A DNA stretch of 50,658 nt from Bacteroidales bacterium UBA3289. GTDB lineage: Bacteria; Bacteroidota; Bacteroidia; Bacteroidales; UBA932. The position numbers and the translations under genes are program-made. A model generated the notes under the pieces. The model had not been told where the DNA came from. It worked only from the letters and a program-made list of their open reading frames with translations, and made no database searches. Below, one piece after another: positions 39,279-48,066 of this stretch. Each line of letters opens with the position of its first letter. The stretch's first letter is position 1. Location of the stretch: NCBI GenBank assembly GCA_002361625.1, contig DETL01000014.1, positions 179,084 to 229,741 on the forward strand, given 5' to 3'.

Positions 39279-40616
39279 TTACCGGACGCGGACCGTGGTG
39301 GTGGTGGTCATGCCACCGCAGGAGACCGTGTAAACCTGACCCTTGCTCAGGTCATACATGAAGATTTCGCTGGCCTCCGGATAGTAGATGCTCACCTTGC
39401 CGATCGCGGCGTTGGCATCGTCGGCGAGCGTCTCGTCCGCCGCGCGGGCCTTCTGATAGTAATCGGTAGCGGCCCAGTAGCGGGCGTACTTGTCCACATC
39501 GCCGCCGCAGGAAGCTGAAGACCAGAGGTTGCCCATGATCATGTAGGCCTTGCCGGCATAACCGTTGTCCAGACGGACCGCCTTGCCGGCGGCGTCGAAG
39601 GCGCGGCCGCGCATATTGTTCGCATAGCAGAAGCGGGCGAGTTCATACAGGTACTGGGCATCGGTCGCCTCGTCGGAATCCTCGGAATCGATGGCCTCGT
39701 CCAGATACTGGCAGGCGTCGGCGACATTGCCGCGGGCGGCGTTCAGCTTATACAGGCCATAGGCGCTGCGGTAGGACGGATCCAGTTTGTGCATCTGGGT
39801 GACGGCTTTGAAATAGAGGTCGTTGGTAGCACAGTCCTCGGCGTTGTTCATGAGCTTCACGATGTTCGCAACAACATTGATGTTGTTCGGATCGGCCTCG
39901 AAGCGCGGGGTGAAGATGCTGATGAGGTTCTCGCAGGAAGCCACCTTGCTGTCCGCGAAGACGCTCTCGATGGTGGCCTTGGTCTTGAGATTCTCTTCCG
40001 CCTCGGCATCGCTCTTGGCGGTGGCGCCGGCGATGGCCTCGGAGACGGTATCATACATGTTGATCACATCGTCGGCCGTAAGCTTGTTCTCCCGATAGAG
40101 GTTGATCGCGGCCTGGAGGTTGTTCACCAGGATGCCGCCCTTGGTCTCGCTGCCCAGGTCGGCGATGATCGGAGTGAGGTTGTCGTACAGGTACTGGGAA
40201 TCCTCACCACGGAAGTTGATCATGTACTGACCCTTGTTGTTCAGGATGGTAGGCTTTTGGTCCACACCCTTCGGAGTGCGCGGATAGAACTGGAGGCGCT
40301 GGTCCTGCAGGGTGAGCAGGGTATCCACAAGCGCGTTGAAATAGGTGACGTTCTTGCGGTTCTTGCTGATTTCACGATTGATGAGGGTGGAACCGTGCAC
40401 GAACAGGTTCTGCGAAGCGGTAGCCGGGCAGATGGAATAGGCCTTTCTCCAGTTGGGAAGGGCGGAATCGTAATTCTTCTGCTTGTAATACTCCTGATAG
40501 TAGGAGAGATACTTGATGCACTCTGCGCTGTCAGCGCCATACTTTCCCTGCGCGGAGGCGTTCTGCCCCAGGAAGGCGGCCATGGCGGCCAGCAGGATGA
40601 AGGTTAATTTTTTCAT
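39279..40616 (-). CDS. Exported TPR-containing protein
   Basis: A 445-residue exported protein (signal peptide ends LGQNASAQ). The first repeat, YYQEYYKQKNYDSALPNWRKAYSIC, is a clear TPR, and several more alpha-helical pairs follow (ACQYLDEAID, AFDAAGKAVRL, ATDYYQKARAAD). The chain ends in VYTVSCGGMTTTTTVRVR, an unusual threonine run. It belongs to the coaX - porin - TPR - lptC - ppiD block, a neighbourhood I recall as common in Bacteroidales, and may scaffold envelope assembly. No enzymatic motif. Confidence 0.82.
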   Translation of the reverse strand: MKKLTFILLAAMAAFLGQNASAQGKYGADSAECIKYLSYYQEYYKQKNYDSALPNWRKAYSICPATASQNLFVHGSTLINREISKNRKNVTYFNALVDTLLTLQDQRLQFYPRTPKGVDQKPTILNNKGQYMINFRGEDSQYLYDNLTPIIADLGSETKGGILVNNLQAAINLYRENKLTADDVINMYDTVSEAIAGATAKSDAEAEENLKTKATIESVFADSKVASCENLISIFTPRFEADPNNINVVANIVKLMNNAEDCATNDLYFKAVTQMHKLDPSYRSAYGLYKLNAARGNVADACQYLDEAIDSEDSDEATDAQYLYELARFCYANNMRGRAFDAAGKAVRLDNGYAGKAYMIMGNLWSSASCGGDVDKYARYWAATDYYQKARAADETLADDANAAIGKVSIYYPEASEIFMYDLSKGQVYTVSCGGMTTTTTVRVR

Positions 40617-40643
40617 ATCGTCAGAATTTTGTATTTGTCCGTT

Positions 40644-41948
40644 TTACTGGTATTGCGGTTTCCGGAACCAGATGTCGAAAATGTTGAATCCGAGGTGGAA
40701 TCCCAGGTAGTTTTCCTTCACGAATCCGGCACCGATACCCCTTTGCCCGGCATCTAATGCAAAGGTAATGCCGTTGTAGCCCTGATAAACAGGAATCGTC
40801 ATTCCCAAAGTGATGCCGGCGGAGAGGATGTTCTGTCCATCGACCTGGAAATAGGACTGGTCCATATAGGCGCCCACCCGGTAGGTGATGCGCTTCCAGC
40901 GGTAGCGGATATCGCTCCGGTTCGGGGTGATTTCGAATCCCGCCTTCACCGATTGCGCTACGCCGGAGGTGAACTTATGGGTACCGTTGTTCCGGAATCC
41001 CCGGACGGCGTCGAAATTGCTGCCGCGCCAGTCGCCCCGGAGGTAATCGACCTCCACGGCCCATTTCTCACCCTGTCCATAAGCCACGCCCAGGCCGATT
41101 TCGTCACCGAAGGAAATATGGTCCTCCTTCAGGGAATGATTGCCCTGGTCCATTTCCGAGATGTTGCTGTATTCGACCGCATAGCCGCTCACCTTCGCCT
41201 TGAGGCGATAGGTCGCGCCGAAGGTGAATTTCCCGGTTCCGACGGGCTGTTCGTACTGGAGACCGAACTTGGCCGTATGGGCCCGGACCTGGAGGGTATC
41301 GCCAAGGGTGACGCTCCGGTAGCTCGCATCCGTGAAAGTACTGGCGGAATACTTGCTGATGGTGCCGAAGAACATGTTGTAATGGGCACCGACGGACAGG
41401 CGGTTCCACAACGTGGCCGATGCGCCGGCGAAAAGCTGGTAGATGCCTCCGTCGCCGAAGGCTCCGTAAGCCCGGCTGCCGGTGTAGCCGATGCTCTGCT
41501 CGCCCGAAGTGATCTTGTCCACATACGACATCGAGAATCCCGTGTCGCTGAACGGGGCGATGCCCACCATGAAGGCGGTCTTGCGCCACATCGGGAAGGA
41601 AATCACGAAATCGTTGATGTTGAAGATCGTCTTGGTTCCTTTCAGGTCACCTTCGGTAAAAAGGGAAGTCTTACCGGACAGACCGAAATCCGCCATGAAG
41701 GAAAGGGAGTCGCGGGCTGTGGCCGATGCCGGATTCATCGTATTGACAAACCGGCGGTTACGGGTAGCGATACCCACTCCGCCCATGGACGCGTTGAAAG
41801 AAGTTCCGGAACCGTGCAGGTCACCTATTCCATAGACAGAATACGGGGAGTAGCCGTTGTAGGTGCCGTTCTGGGCACATACCGGCAAAGCGGCCATCAA
41901 AATGGCCGCCGCTGTGATCCATAGTCTGTCAAACCAGTTTCTTGACAT
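40644..41948 (-). CDS. Outer-membrane beta-barrel protein, OmpP1/FadL-like
   Basis: A 434-residue protein with a signal peptide (to about residue 25, LPVCAQ). NGYSPYSVYGIGDLHGSGTS and FNASMGGVGIATRNRRFVNTMNPAS match the plug region of FadL/TodX-like channels in Bacteroidota. Alternating strands with aromatic girdles continue to the end, FDIWFRKPQYQ. It probably imports hydrophobic compounds, but in this conserved neighbourhood a housekeeping envelope role is equally possible. The start overlaps the coaX 3' end by 20 nt, and the TPR gene follows after 27 nt. Confidence 0.82.
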   Translation of the reverse strand: MSRNWFDRLWITAAAILMAALPVCAQNGTYNGYSPYSVYGIGDLHGSGTSFNASMGGVGIATRNRRFVNTMNPASATARDSLSFMADFGLSGKTSLFTEGDLKGTKTIFNINDFVISFPMWRKTAFMVGIAPFSDTGFSMSYVDKITSGEQSIGYTGSRAYGAFGDGGIYQLFAGASATLWNRLSVGAHYNMFFGTISKYSASTFTDASYRSVTLGDTLQVRAHTAKFGLQYEQPVGTGKFTFGATYRLKAKVSGYAVEYSNISEMDQGNHSLKEDHISFGDEIGLGVAYGQGEKWAVEVDYLRGDWRGSNFDAVRGFRNNGTHKFTSGVAQSVKAGFEITPNRSDIRYRWKRITYRVGAYMDQSYFQVDGQNILSAGITLGMTIPVYQGYNGITFALDAGQRGIGAGFVKENYLGFHLGFNIFDIWFRKPQYQ

Positions 41949-42654
41949 ATTCGTCAGCTATTAAAGCCAACCCCATCATCACGAGGTTACAAATTACAAA
42001 GATGGAACTTTTCATCCGTTTTGCAAAATAATTCGCGTCTCCGCCCGTGAAGACGGGGACGTTTTCCGGATGAAGCGCCAGGTATCCCTCTATTTCAAAT
42101 TGTATGCCTGAAACGACGCCACTTTCGATGGAAGACAATTCGGAATGGCCCACCACGTCGCAGGAAACGGGGGTATTGACCAGCGGCAGGGCGCGGGAAT
42201 ACCGGTTCAGCGCCTTGAAACGGGTGCGGCAGCCGAGGGATACGTTTCCGCCGATATACATCCCGTCCTTGTCCGTAAAATCCACGCTGAGCGTCGTTCC
42301 GAAATCCACGATCGTACAGGCCATTCCGCGGAAAAGGTAACGAGCCGCCAGGACGGAAGCTGCCCGGTCATAGGAAAGATAAACCGGAAGTCCATGGCTC
42401 AGAAGGATTTCTTTATGGTTTTTGTCCAAAAGAAGAAAATGCCTGCATTCCTTTTCAAGCGACCCTATTTCGTCGGACCCCAGCGGATAGACGGATGAAA
42501 CCACCATCACTTCCGGCTTGTCCCGCCGGGTAAGTGACAGGATGAATTCCAACCGGTTCTCCCCCTGGTAACGGAAAGTCTTTCCGAGAGTCATTCCCTC
42601 GGCCCAGGCTGCCTTGAGCGCCGTATTTCCGATTTCCACCAACAGATTGGACAT
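41929..42654 (-). CDS. coaX: Type III pantothenate kinase
   Basis: A 241-residue ASKHA-fold kinase making 4'-phosphopantothenate, the first step to coenzyme A. VEIGNTALKAAW is the phosphate-1 motif, with Glu where Asp is usual (DxGNT). VDFGTTLSVDF is phosphate-2, and MYIGGNVSLGCRTRFKAL the pantothenate/dimer region. VPVFTGGDANYFAKRM is the adenosine motif. The ATG at 42654 is preferred over the TTG at 42663, which overlaps the -7 box. It leads an operon with the porin and TPR genes and follows mfd. Confidence 0.9.
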   Translation of the reverse strand: MSNLLVEIGNTALKAAWAEGMTLGKTFRYQGENRLEFILSLTRRDKPEVMVVSSVYPLGSDEIGSLEKECRHFLLLDKNHKEILLSHGLPVYLSYDRAASVLAARYLFRGMACTIVDFGTTLSVDFTDKDGMYIGGNVSLGCRTRFKALNRYSRALPLVNTPVSCDVVGHSELSSIESGVVSGIQFEIEGYLALHPENVPVFTGGDANYFAKRMKSSIFVICNLVMMGLALIADEYVKKLV

Positions 42655-42660
42655 AGCCTG

Positions 42661-42668
42661 CAAATGTA
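42661..42668 (-). promoter_or_regulatory. -7 promoter box of coaX
   Basis: The minus strand reads TACATTTG, 6 nt before the ATG, in the 28-nt gap after mfd. It resembles the thyA promoter in sequence and spacing. Confidence 0.55.
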
Positions 42669-42682
42669 AGTATTTTACGCGT

Positions 42683-45600
42683 TTATTGCAACCTTTGCAG
42701 GGTGGCGAGGGCTTTTTCCATGGAATCCACCCCCCGGGTCACCGTCCGGAGCTTGCCCTTGTCCTGATTGACCTTGAACAAGGCGGGCTGGTCGTTGATC
42801 CGCCCCACAATCCGCTCGAACTGCCTGGACTTGTAGAATCCGGACATGGGATTGGAAACGAAGAACATGATCTGCATGCCGTTCTTGATGATGATCTTCT
42901 CGAATCCGGACTCGGCGCCCAAATTCCTTATTTTCACGACGTTCAATAAATTCTGCACCTCAACGGGAACCGGTCCGAACCGGTCCTCGAGCTGTCGGCC
43001 CAGCCGGTCGATCTCCCGGTCGTCGGTGAGACTGTCCAGCTGCTTGTATATCCGGATTTTCTCCGCCGTGACATCGATGTAATCGTCCGGAATCAGGGCG
43101 GGCTGGTCGGTTTCCACGGTGCAGTCCTCCACGAAGGATTCCGTTTTTCCGCGCGTCGTGATGCCCGTTTCCATCCCCAGTTCCTCCATCGCCTCGGAAA
43201 GGATCTTCTGATAGGTTTCGAAGCCCATGTCGGTGATGAAGCCGCTCTGTTCGGCGCCCAGCAGGTTGCCGGCACCCCGGATGTCCAGATCCTGCATGGC
43301 GATGTTGAAACCGCTTCCCAGGTCGGAGAATTCTTCGATGGCCCGGAGCCGGCGGCGGGCGTCGTCCGTAATGGACACCAGCGGCGGAACGATCAGATAA
43401 CAGAAGGCCTTCCGGTTGGAGCGTCCCACCCGGCCGCGCAGCTGGTGCAAGTCACTCAGGCCGATGTTCTGCGCCTGGTTCACAAGGATCGTGTTGGCGT
43501 TGGGAATGTCCAGGCCATTTTCGATGATGGTCGTGCAAAGGAGCATGTCGTAGTCTCCGCGCATAAAATCCAACATCTTGTTTTCCAGTTCCTTCGCTTC
43601 CATCTGCCCGTGCGCGACACAGATCCGCATATCCGGTACGAGCCGGTGCAGGATGTCATGGATGGCCGGAAGTTCCTCCACTTTGTTGTGCAGGAAGAAG
43701 ATCTGGCCGCCCCGGTTCAATTCATAATTGACGATACTCTTGATTTCCTGCTCATCGAACAGGATGATCTCCGTCTGGACGGGAATCCGGTTCGGCGGCG
43801 GAGTGTTGATGATGGACAGGTCGCGCGCCCCGAGGAGCGAGAACTGGAGGGTACGCGGAATCGGAGTGGCCGTCAGGGTAAGGGTATCGACGGAAGCCTT
43901 GAGCTGCCGGAGTTTTTCCTTGGCCGATACGCCGAATTTCTGTTCCTCGTCGATGATGAGCAGTCCCAGATCCTTGAATTCAAAACCGGCACCCAGGATC
44001 TTATGCGTACCTATCAATATATCTATCTTCCCTTCCTTCAGTTTTTTCTTGATTTCGGTAATCTGTTTGGCCGTCCTCAGGCGGCTGACATATTCCACCG
44101 TACAGGGAAGGTTTTTGAGCCGCGCCTTGAACGTTTCGAAATGCTGCAAGGCGAGAATCGTCGTCGGAACCAGGACGGCCACCTGTTTGGAATCGCAGAC
44201 GGCCTTGAAAGCCGCGCGGATGGACACTTCCGTCTTGCCGAATCCTACGTCGCCGCACACGAGCCGGTCCATCGGGCAGTTGTCTTCCATGTCCTCCTTG
44301 ACCGCTTTCGTCGCCTTCTCCTGATCCGGCGTATCCTCGTACATGAAGGAAGATTCCAGTTCCTCCTGCAGGTAATTGTCCGGAGAGAAGGCATATCCCT
44401 TCGAGGCCTTGCGGCGGGCATACAACTGGATGAGTTCCTTGGCGATGTCCTTCACGCGGGATTTGGCCGAGGATTTCATCGTCGTCCAGGTCTTGGACCC
44501 GAGCTTGTTGATCCGGGGCATTTCCCCTTCCTTGGACCGGAAGCGGGAAATCTTGTGCAGGGAATGGACGGATACGAACACCACGTCATTGTCCTTGTAC
44601 ATGAGTTTCACCACTTCGTGGATGCGGCCCTTGTCGTCGGCCATCTTCACCAGACCGCCGAATACGCCCACCCCATGGTCGATATGGACGATGTAATCAC
44701 CGATATTGAAGGCACTGAGGTCATTGAGCGTAAGCTGTTCCGACTTTTCCACCGTCCGCCGGATCCGTACCCGATGGAAGCGGTCGAAGATTTCATGGTC
44801 GGAATAGCAGCATACCTTGTCCTGATTGTCGATGAAACCCGCATGGATCACCTTTCCTTTCACGAATTCCGGGAGCAGGGCATGCTCGTCCTGCAGGATG
44901 ATGGAGCGAAGACGTTCCAGTTGCGCCTCTTTCTCACCGAAGATCCGCACCTTGTATCCGTTTTCCATCCTGGTCCGGATATCGGACAGCAGCAGCTCGA
45001 AATTCTTGTTGAAGACAGGCTGCGGCGTGATATAGAAGACGATGCTTTCCTCATTCTGCCGGGAAAGGGGAATATCCAGGTACACATGGCGGAAACCGAC
45101 AAGGTCTTCGAAAAAGGACCGGTCCCGATACATGTCGGAAGAATCCAGCCAGACGGTCGTATCCTTTTTCAGGAGCGTCAGGATGCTTACCCCGCCTTCG
45201 TCCGGATTGTCCGCGACGATGTCCGGATAGATATCGGCCTTGTCCACCGTCTCCTTGGAAAGCTGGGTGTTGCAGTCGAAAGTATGGATCCTTTCCACTT
45301 CGTTTCCGAAGAAAGTCAGGCGGTAGGGATATTCCAGGGAATAGGAGAATATGTCGATGACCGCGCCGCGAATGGCGTATTGACCCGGTGCCGATACGAA
45401 ATCCACCCGTTCGAACCCCTGTCCGGCCAGCGTCTCCTTCAGTTTTTCGTAGCTGATTTCTTCGCCGCTCCGGACGGTCAGGAGCGCTCCGGCGATCTTC
45501 TTTTCATCCGGAACCGCTTCTTCCAGGGCCTCCGGATAGGTGACGATGAAGACCGGACCCTCGCCCGGATCCAGGATCTTGCCGACGGCCGCCGTCCGCT

Positions 45601-45919
45601 GGACGCCCAGCGAAGACTTGTAATTGCTCCGTTCCACGGCACCGCCGCTGTCGGGCAGGAAGAAGACACGGTCCCCTTCCACCAGATTGTACAGGTCGGA
45701 AGAGCAGTATTCCGCCGCTTCCCGCGTAGGAAGTACCACCAGATGAGTCCCTTTTCCGGCCGCCTCCGACAGGACGAACCAGCGTGCAGACAAGAACAGT
45801 CCGCTGCAGAACGTTTCCCTGGAGGAATTCATCCTGCGGCGGAGCATCTCTGTCGATGACGTGCTTATCAACATATTGCCCAAAATGCCTGTTGAAAACC
45901 TGTTGATAACCCTGTTCAT
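42683..45919 (-). CDS. mfd: Transcription-repair coupling factor Mfd
   Basis: A 1078-residue Mfd, which releases stalled RNA polymerase and recruits UvrAB. The UvrB-homology region occupies residues 40-330, the RNA-polymerase-interaction and CarD-like domain about 410-480 (IGDYIVHIDHGVGVFGGLVK), the translocase Walker A GDVGFGKTE near 558, DEEQKFG, and the TRG region (GRVGRSNRKAFCYL). The C-terminal autoinhibitory domain ends the chain. The start is uncertain: methionines at 45919, 45874, 45847 and 45832 are in frame. The first one or two overlap DnaA-box-like sequences, so a start at 45874 or later is plausible. Confidence 0.95.
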   Translation of the reverse strand: MNRVINRFSTGILGNMLISTSSTEMLRRRMNSSRETFCSGLFLSARWFVLSEAAGKGTHLVVLPTREAAEYCSSDLYNLVEGDRVFFLPDSGGAVERSNYKSSLGVQRTAAVGKILDPGEGPVFIVTYPEALEEAVPDEKKIAGALLTVRSGEEISYEKLKETLAGQGFERVDFVSAPGQYAIRGAVIDIFSYSLEYPYRLTFFGNEVERIHTFDCNTQLSKETVDKADIYPDIVADNPDEGGVSILTLLKKDTTVWLDSSDMYRDRSFFEDLVGFRHVYLDIPLSRQNEESIVFYITPQPVFNKNFELLLSDIRTRMENGYKVRIFGEKEAQLERLRSIILQDEHALLPEFVKGKVIHAGFIDNQDKVCCYSDHEIFDRFHRVRIRRTVEKSEQLTLNDLSAFNIGDYIVHIDHGVGVFGGLVKMADDKGRIHEVVKLMYKDNDVVFVSVHSLHKISRFRSKEGEMPRINKLGSKTWTTMKSSAKSRVKDIAKELIQLYARRKASKGYAFSPDNYLQEELESSFMYEDTPDQEKATKAVKEDMEDNCPMDRLVCGDVGFGKTEVSIRAAFKAVCDSKQVAVLVPTTILALQHFETFKARLKNLPCTVEYVSRLRTAKQITEIKKKLKEGKIDILIGTHKILGAGFEFKDLGLLIIDEEQKFGVSAKEKLRQLKASVDTLTLTATPIPRTLQFSLLGARDLSIINTPPPNRIPVQTEIILFDEQEIKSIVNYELNRGGQIFFLHNKVEELPAIHDILHRLVPDMRICVAHGQMEAKELENKMLDFMRGDYDMLLCTTIIENGLDIPNANTILVNQAQNIGLSDLHQLRGRVGRSNRKAFCYLIVPPLVSITDDARRRLRAIEEFSDLGSGFNIAMQDLDIRGAGNLLGAEQSGFITDMGFETYQKILSEAMEELGMETGITTRGKTESFVEDCTVETDQPALIPDDYIDVTAEKIRIYKQLDSLTDDREIDRLGRQLEDRFGPVPVEVQNLLNVVKIRNLGAESGFEKIIIKNGMQIMFFVSNPMSGFYKSRQFERIVGRINDQPALFKVNQDKGKLRTVTRGVDSMEKALATLQRLQ

Positions 45920-46110
45920 GGAGATGTGGATAACCTGCCCGGAAATTCCCGCCCCGGTTTTCCACCGGTTATCAAGACGGAAATCACAGTGTTTTCAACA
46001 GTTTTCAAGGAGCTATGTAGGATGATTATCAGTTGTTTATGAGGTTTTCAACTATTCCACACAAACATTATCATCATCCAATTTCAAATAAAATAAACTA
46101 TATTTGTAAC
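45865..46110. other. Candidate replication origin (DnaA-box cluster and AT-rich stretch)
   Basis: Three sites match TTATCMACA exactly: 45865-45873 (+), 45901-45909 (-) and 45925-45933 (-, perfect TTATCCACA). Near matches are TTTTCAACA at 45890-45898 (-) and 45992-46000 (+), TTTTCCACC 45958-45966, TTATCAAGA 45969-45977, TTTTCAAGG 46002-46010 and TTTTCAACT 46045-46053. An AT-rich stretch follows (46061-46110). All genes from 26758 to 45919 point left and all from 46132 to the window end point right. Only a genome-wide skew plot could confirm it. Confidence 0.5.
46099..46106 (+). promoter_or_regulatory. -7 promoter box of ruvB
   Basis: TATATTTG, 25 nt before the ATG at 46132, inside the AT-rich stretch of the candidate origin. 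Confidence 0.6.
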
Positions 46111-46131
46111 TGGAAAGACCGGACCCTGACG

Positions 46132-47172
46132 ATGAGCGAATTCGACCCCCGCAGCACAACAGACCGCAAAGATAATGAATTGGACGGAATTATCCGCCCC
46201 CAGGAACTGGATGATTTCACCGGACAGAAGGAAATCGTTTCCAACCTGCAGATCTATATCAAGGCCGCGAAGATGCGCGGCGAAGCCTTGGACCATACGT
46301 TGTTCCATGGTCCTCCGGGCCTCGGAAAGACCACCCTCGCCCACATCATCGCGAACGAGATGGGCGTGAACATGAAGGTCACGTCCGGACCCGTCCTGGC
46401 CAAACCCGGCGACCTGGCCGGTCTCCTGACCTCGCTGGAGAAGGGGGACGTGCTGTTCATCGACGAAATCCACCGTCTTCCCCCGGAAGTGGAGGAATAC
46501 CTGTACTCGGCGATGGAGGACTATGTCATCGACATCATGATCGACAAGGGACCGGGAGCCCGGAGCGTCCGCATCGCCCTGAATCCTTTCACCCTAGTGG
46601 GAGCCACGACCCGGAGCGGACTGCTGACCGCCCCTCTCCGGGACCGGTTCGGCATCAACTGTGCGCTGGAATATTATGATACGGAGGACCTTCGGAAGAT
46701 CGTCATCCGCAGCGCCACGATCATGGAAATAGAAATCGACGGAGATGCGGCTTACGAAATCGCCCTTCGCAGCCGCGGTACCGCCCGTATCGCGAACGCC
46801 CTTCTCAAGCGGGTGCGCGATTTTGCGCAGGTGCTGGGGGACGGCCGCATCGACCTCAATATCGCCCAGTTCGCCCTGAACAAGCTCAAGATCGACAAGC
46901 GGGGACTGGATTCCATCGACCATAAGATCCTCCGGACCCTCATCACGACCTTCAAGGGAGGCCCGGTGGGACTGGGAACCCTGGCGACTTCCATTTCCGA
47001 GGATGCCGGTACGCTGGAGGAAGTCTATGAGCCTTTCCTCATCAAGGAAGGCTTCCTCATCCGCACCCAGCGGGGCCGCGTCGCCACCGAACTGGCCTAT
47101 GCGCATCTGGGTATGGAAGCGTACCTTCCCCAGCGGCGGTACACCCCTGACGACAACGGTTTACTCTTTTGA
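46132..47172 (+). CDS. ruvB: Holliday junction branch-migration helicase RuvB
   Basis: A 346-residue AAA+ motor that drives branch migration with RuvA and RuvC. HGPPGLGKTTLAHI is Walker A, VLFIDEIHRLPP Walker B, and LVGATTRSGLLTAPLRDRFG sensor 1 with the arginine finger. The C-terminal winged helix includes GPVGLGTLATSISEDAGTLEE and FLIRTQRGRVAT. The ATG at 46132 is preferred; the frame to 46033 would begin upstream of the promoter. An Ntn-hydrolase gene starts 1 nt after the stop. Confidence 0.97.
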   Translation: MSEFDPRSTTDRKDNELDGIIRPQELDDFTGQKEIVSNLQIYIKAAKMRGEALDHTLFHGPPGLGKTTLAHIIANEMGVNMKVTSGPVLAKPGDLAGLLTSLEKGDVLFIDEIHRLPPEVEEYLYSAMEDYVIDIMIDKGPGARSVRIALNPFTLVGATTRSGLLTAPLRDRFGINCALEYYDTEDLRKIVIRSATIMEIEIDGDAAYEIALRSRGTARIANALLKRVRDFAQVLGDGRIDLNIAQFALNKLKIDKRGLDSIDHKILRTLITTFKGGPVGLGTLATSISEDAGTLEEVYEPFLIKEGFLIRTQRGRVATELAYAHLGMEAYLPQRRYTPDDNGLLF

Positions 47173-47173
47173 T

Positions 47174-47968
47174 ATGAAAAGATACCTCATGACTCTTTTG
47201 CTGGCGCTGGCAGCGGTGCCGGCCTTCTGCTGTACTTCCGTCATCATCAGCGGAAAAGTCCGTGCCGACGGGAAACCGGTCATGTACAAGCACCGGGACA
47301 CCGGGCATAAGACGAACGATATCAAGTGGTTCCAAGGGGAGAAATACAGTTTTATCGGCCTGGTGAACACGGACGGTCCGCTGAAGCCGGAAGTCTGGGC
47401 AGGAACCAACAGTGCCGGATTCAGCATCATGAATACGGCGACTTACGACCTCAAGGACGATGATGTCCCGGCGGAGAAAATGGACCGGGAGGGATACTTG
47501 ATGTATCGGGCGCTGGAGGTGTGCGCGACCGTGGAGGACTTTGAACATTTTCTGGATACGCTTTCCAAGCCGATGGGGGTGGAAGCCAATTTCGGCGTGA
47601 TCGACGCGAAGGGCGGTGCCGTCTATTATGAGGTGGACAACTGGCGCATCCGGGCCCGGTACGACGTGAATGAGGAAGAGAAGGGGTACCGCGTGGTGAC
47701 GAACTTCACCTGGCAGGGCCGTGAAGCGGATCACAAGGGGGTGGACCGGTACGAAAAAGCGTCCCGGCTCCTGGAGGAAACCTGCATTCCCATCTCCGAA
47801 TGGGACCATGATTTCCTGATCAACAAGATTTCCCGGAGCGGTGCGCCCATCCTCCGTCCCATCACCACCGCCGCCATCGTTTTCGAGGGCGGGACGATGT
47901 GGGCTTCCCTCGGTTTTCCGGACAAGAATCCGTATCGTCCTTATACCGAAAAAGGGATGAGACTGTAA
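47174..47968 (+). CDS. Secreted Ntn-type hydrolase (C45 / linear amide hydrolase-like)
   Basis: A 264-residue exported protein. The signal peptide ends at AVPAFC, leaving Cys20 of CTSVIISGKVRADGKPVMYK as the probable N-terminal nucleophile. This Cys-Thr/Ser start followed by a DGKPVMYKHRDT segment is typical of cysteine Ntn hydrolases such as acyl-coenzyme A:6-aminopenicillanate acyltransferase (C45) and choloylglycine-hydrolase relatives. NFGVIDAKGGAVYYEVDN fits the same fold. A substrate such as an amide-linked acyl group is likely, but unknown. It follows ruvB by 1 nt although unrelated in function. Confidence 0.75.
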   Translation: MKRYLMTLLLALAAVPAFCCTSVIISGKVRADGKPVMYKHRDTGHKTNDIKWFQGEKYSFIGLVNTDGPLKPEVWAGTNSAGFSIMNTATYDLKDDDVPAEKMDREGYLMYRALEVCATVEDFEHFLDTLSKPMGVEANFGVIDAKGGAVYYEVDNWRIRARYDVNEEEKGYRVVTNFTWQGREADHKGVDRYEKASRLLEETCIPISEWDHDFLINKISRSGAPILRPITTAAIVFEGGTMWASLGFPDKNPYRPYTEKGMRL

Positions 47969-48066
47969 GAAAAAACCGATAAGTCCTATATTAAATTGGA
48001 TATATCCTGTTTTTTGCGTAAAATTGCAAACTATTTGAAATCATACAACAATAATCCTTAACCGAT

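Noticed and set aside
47998..48007. GGATATATCC palindrome upstream of sdhA as an operator
   Set aside because: Ten bases in an AT-rich gap are too little to support a claim, and no second copy was seen.
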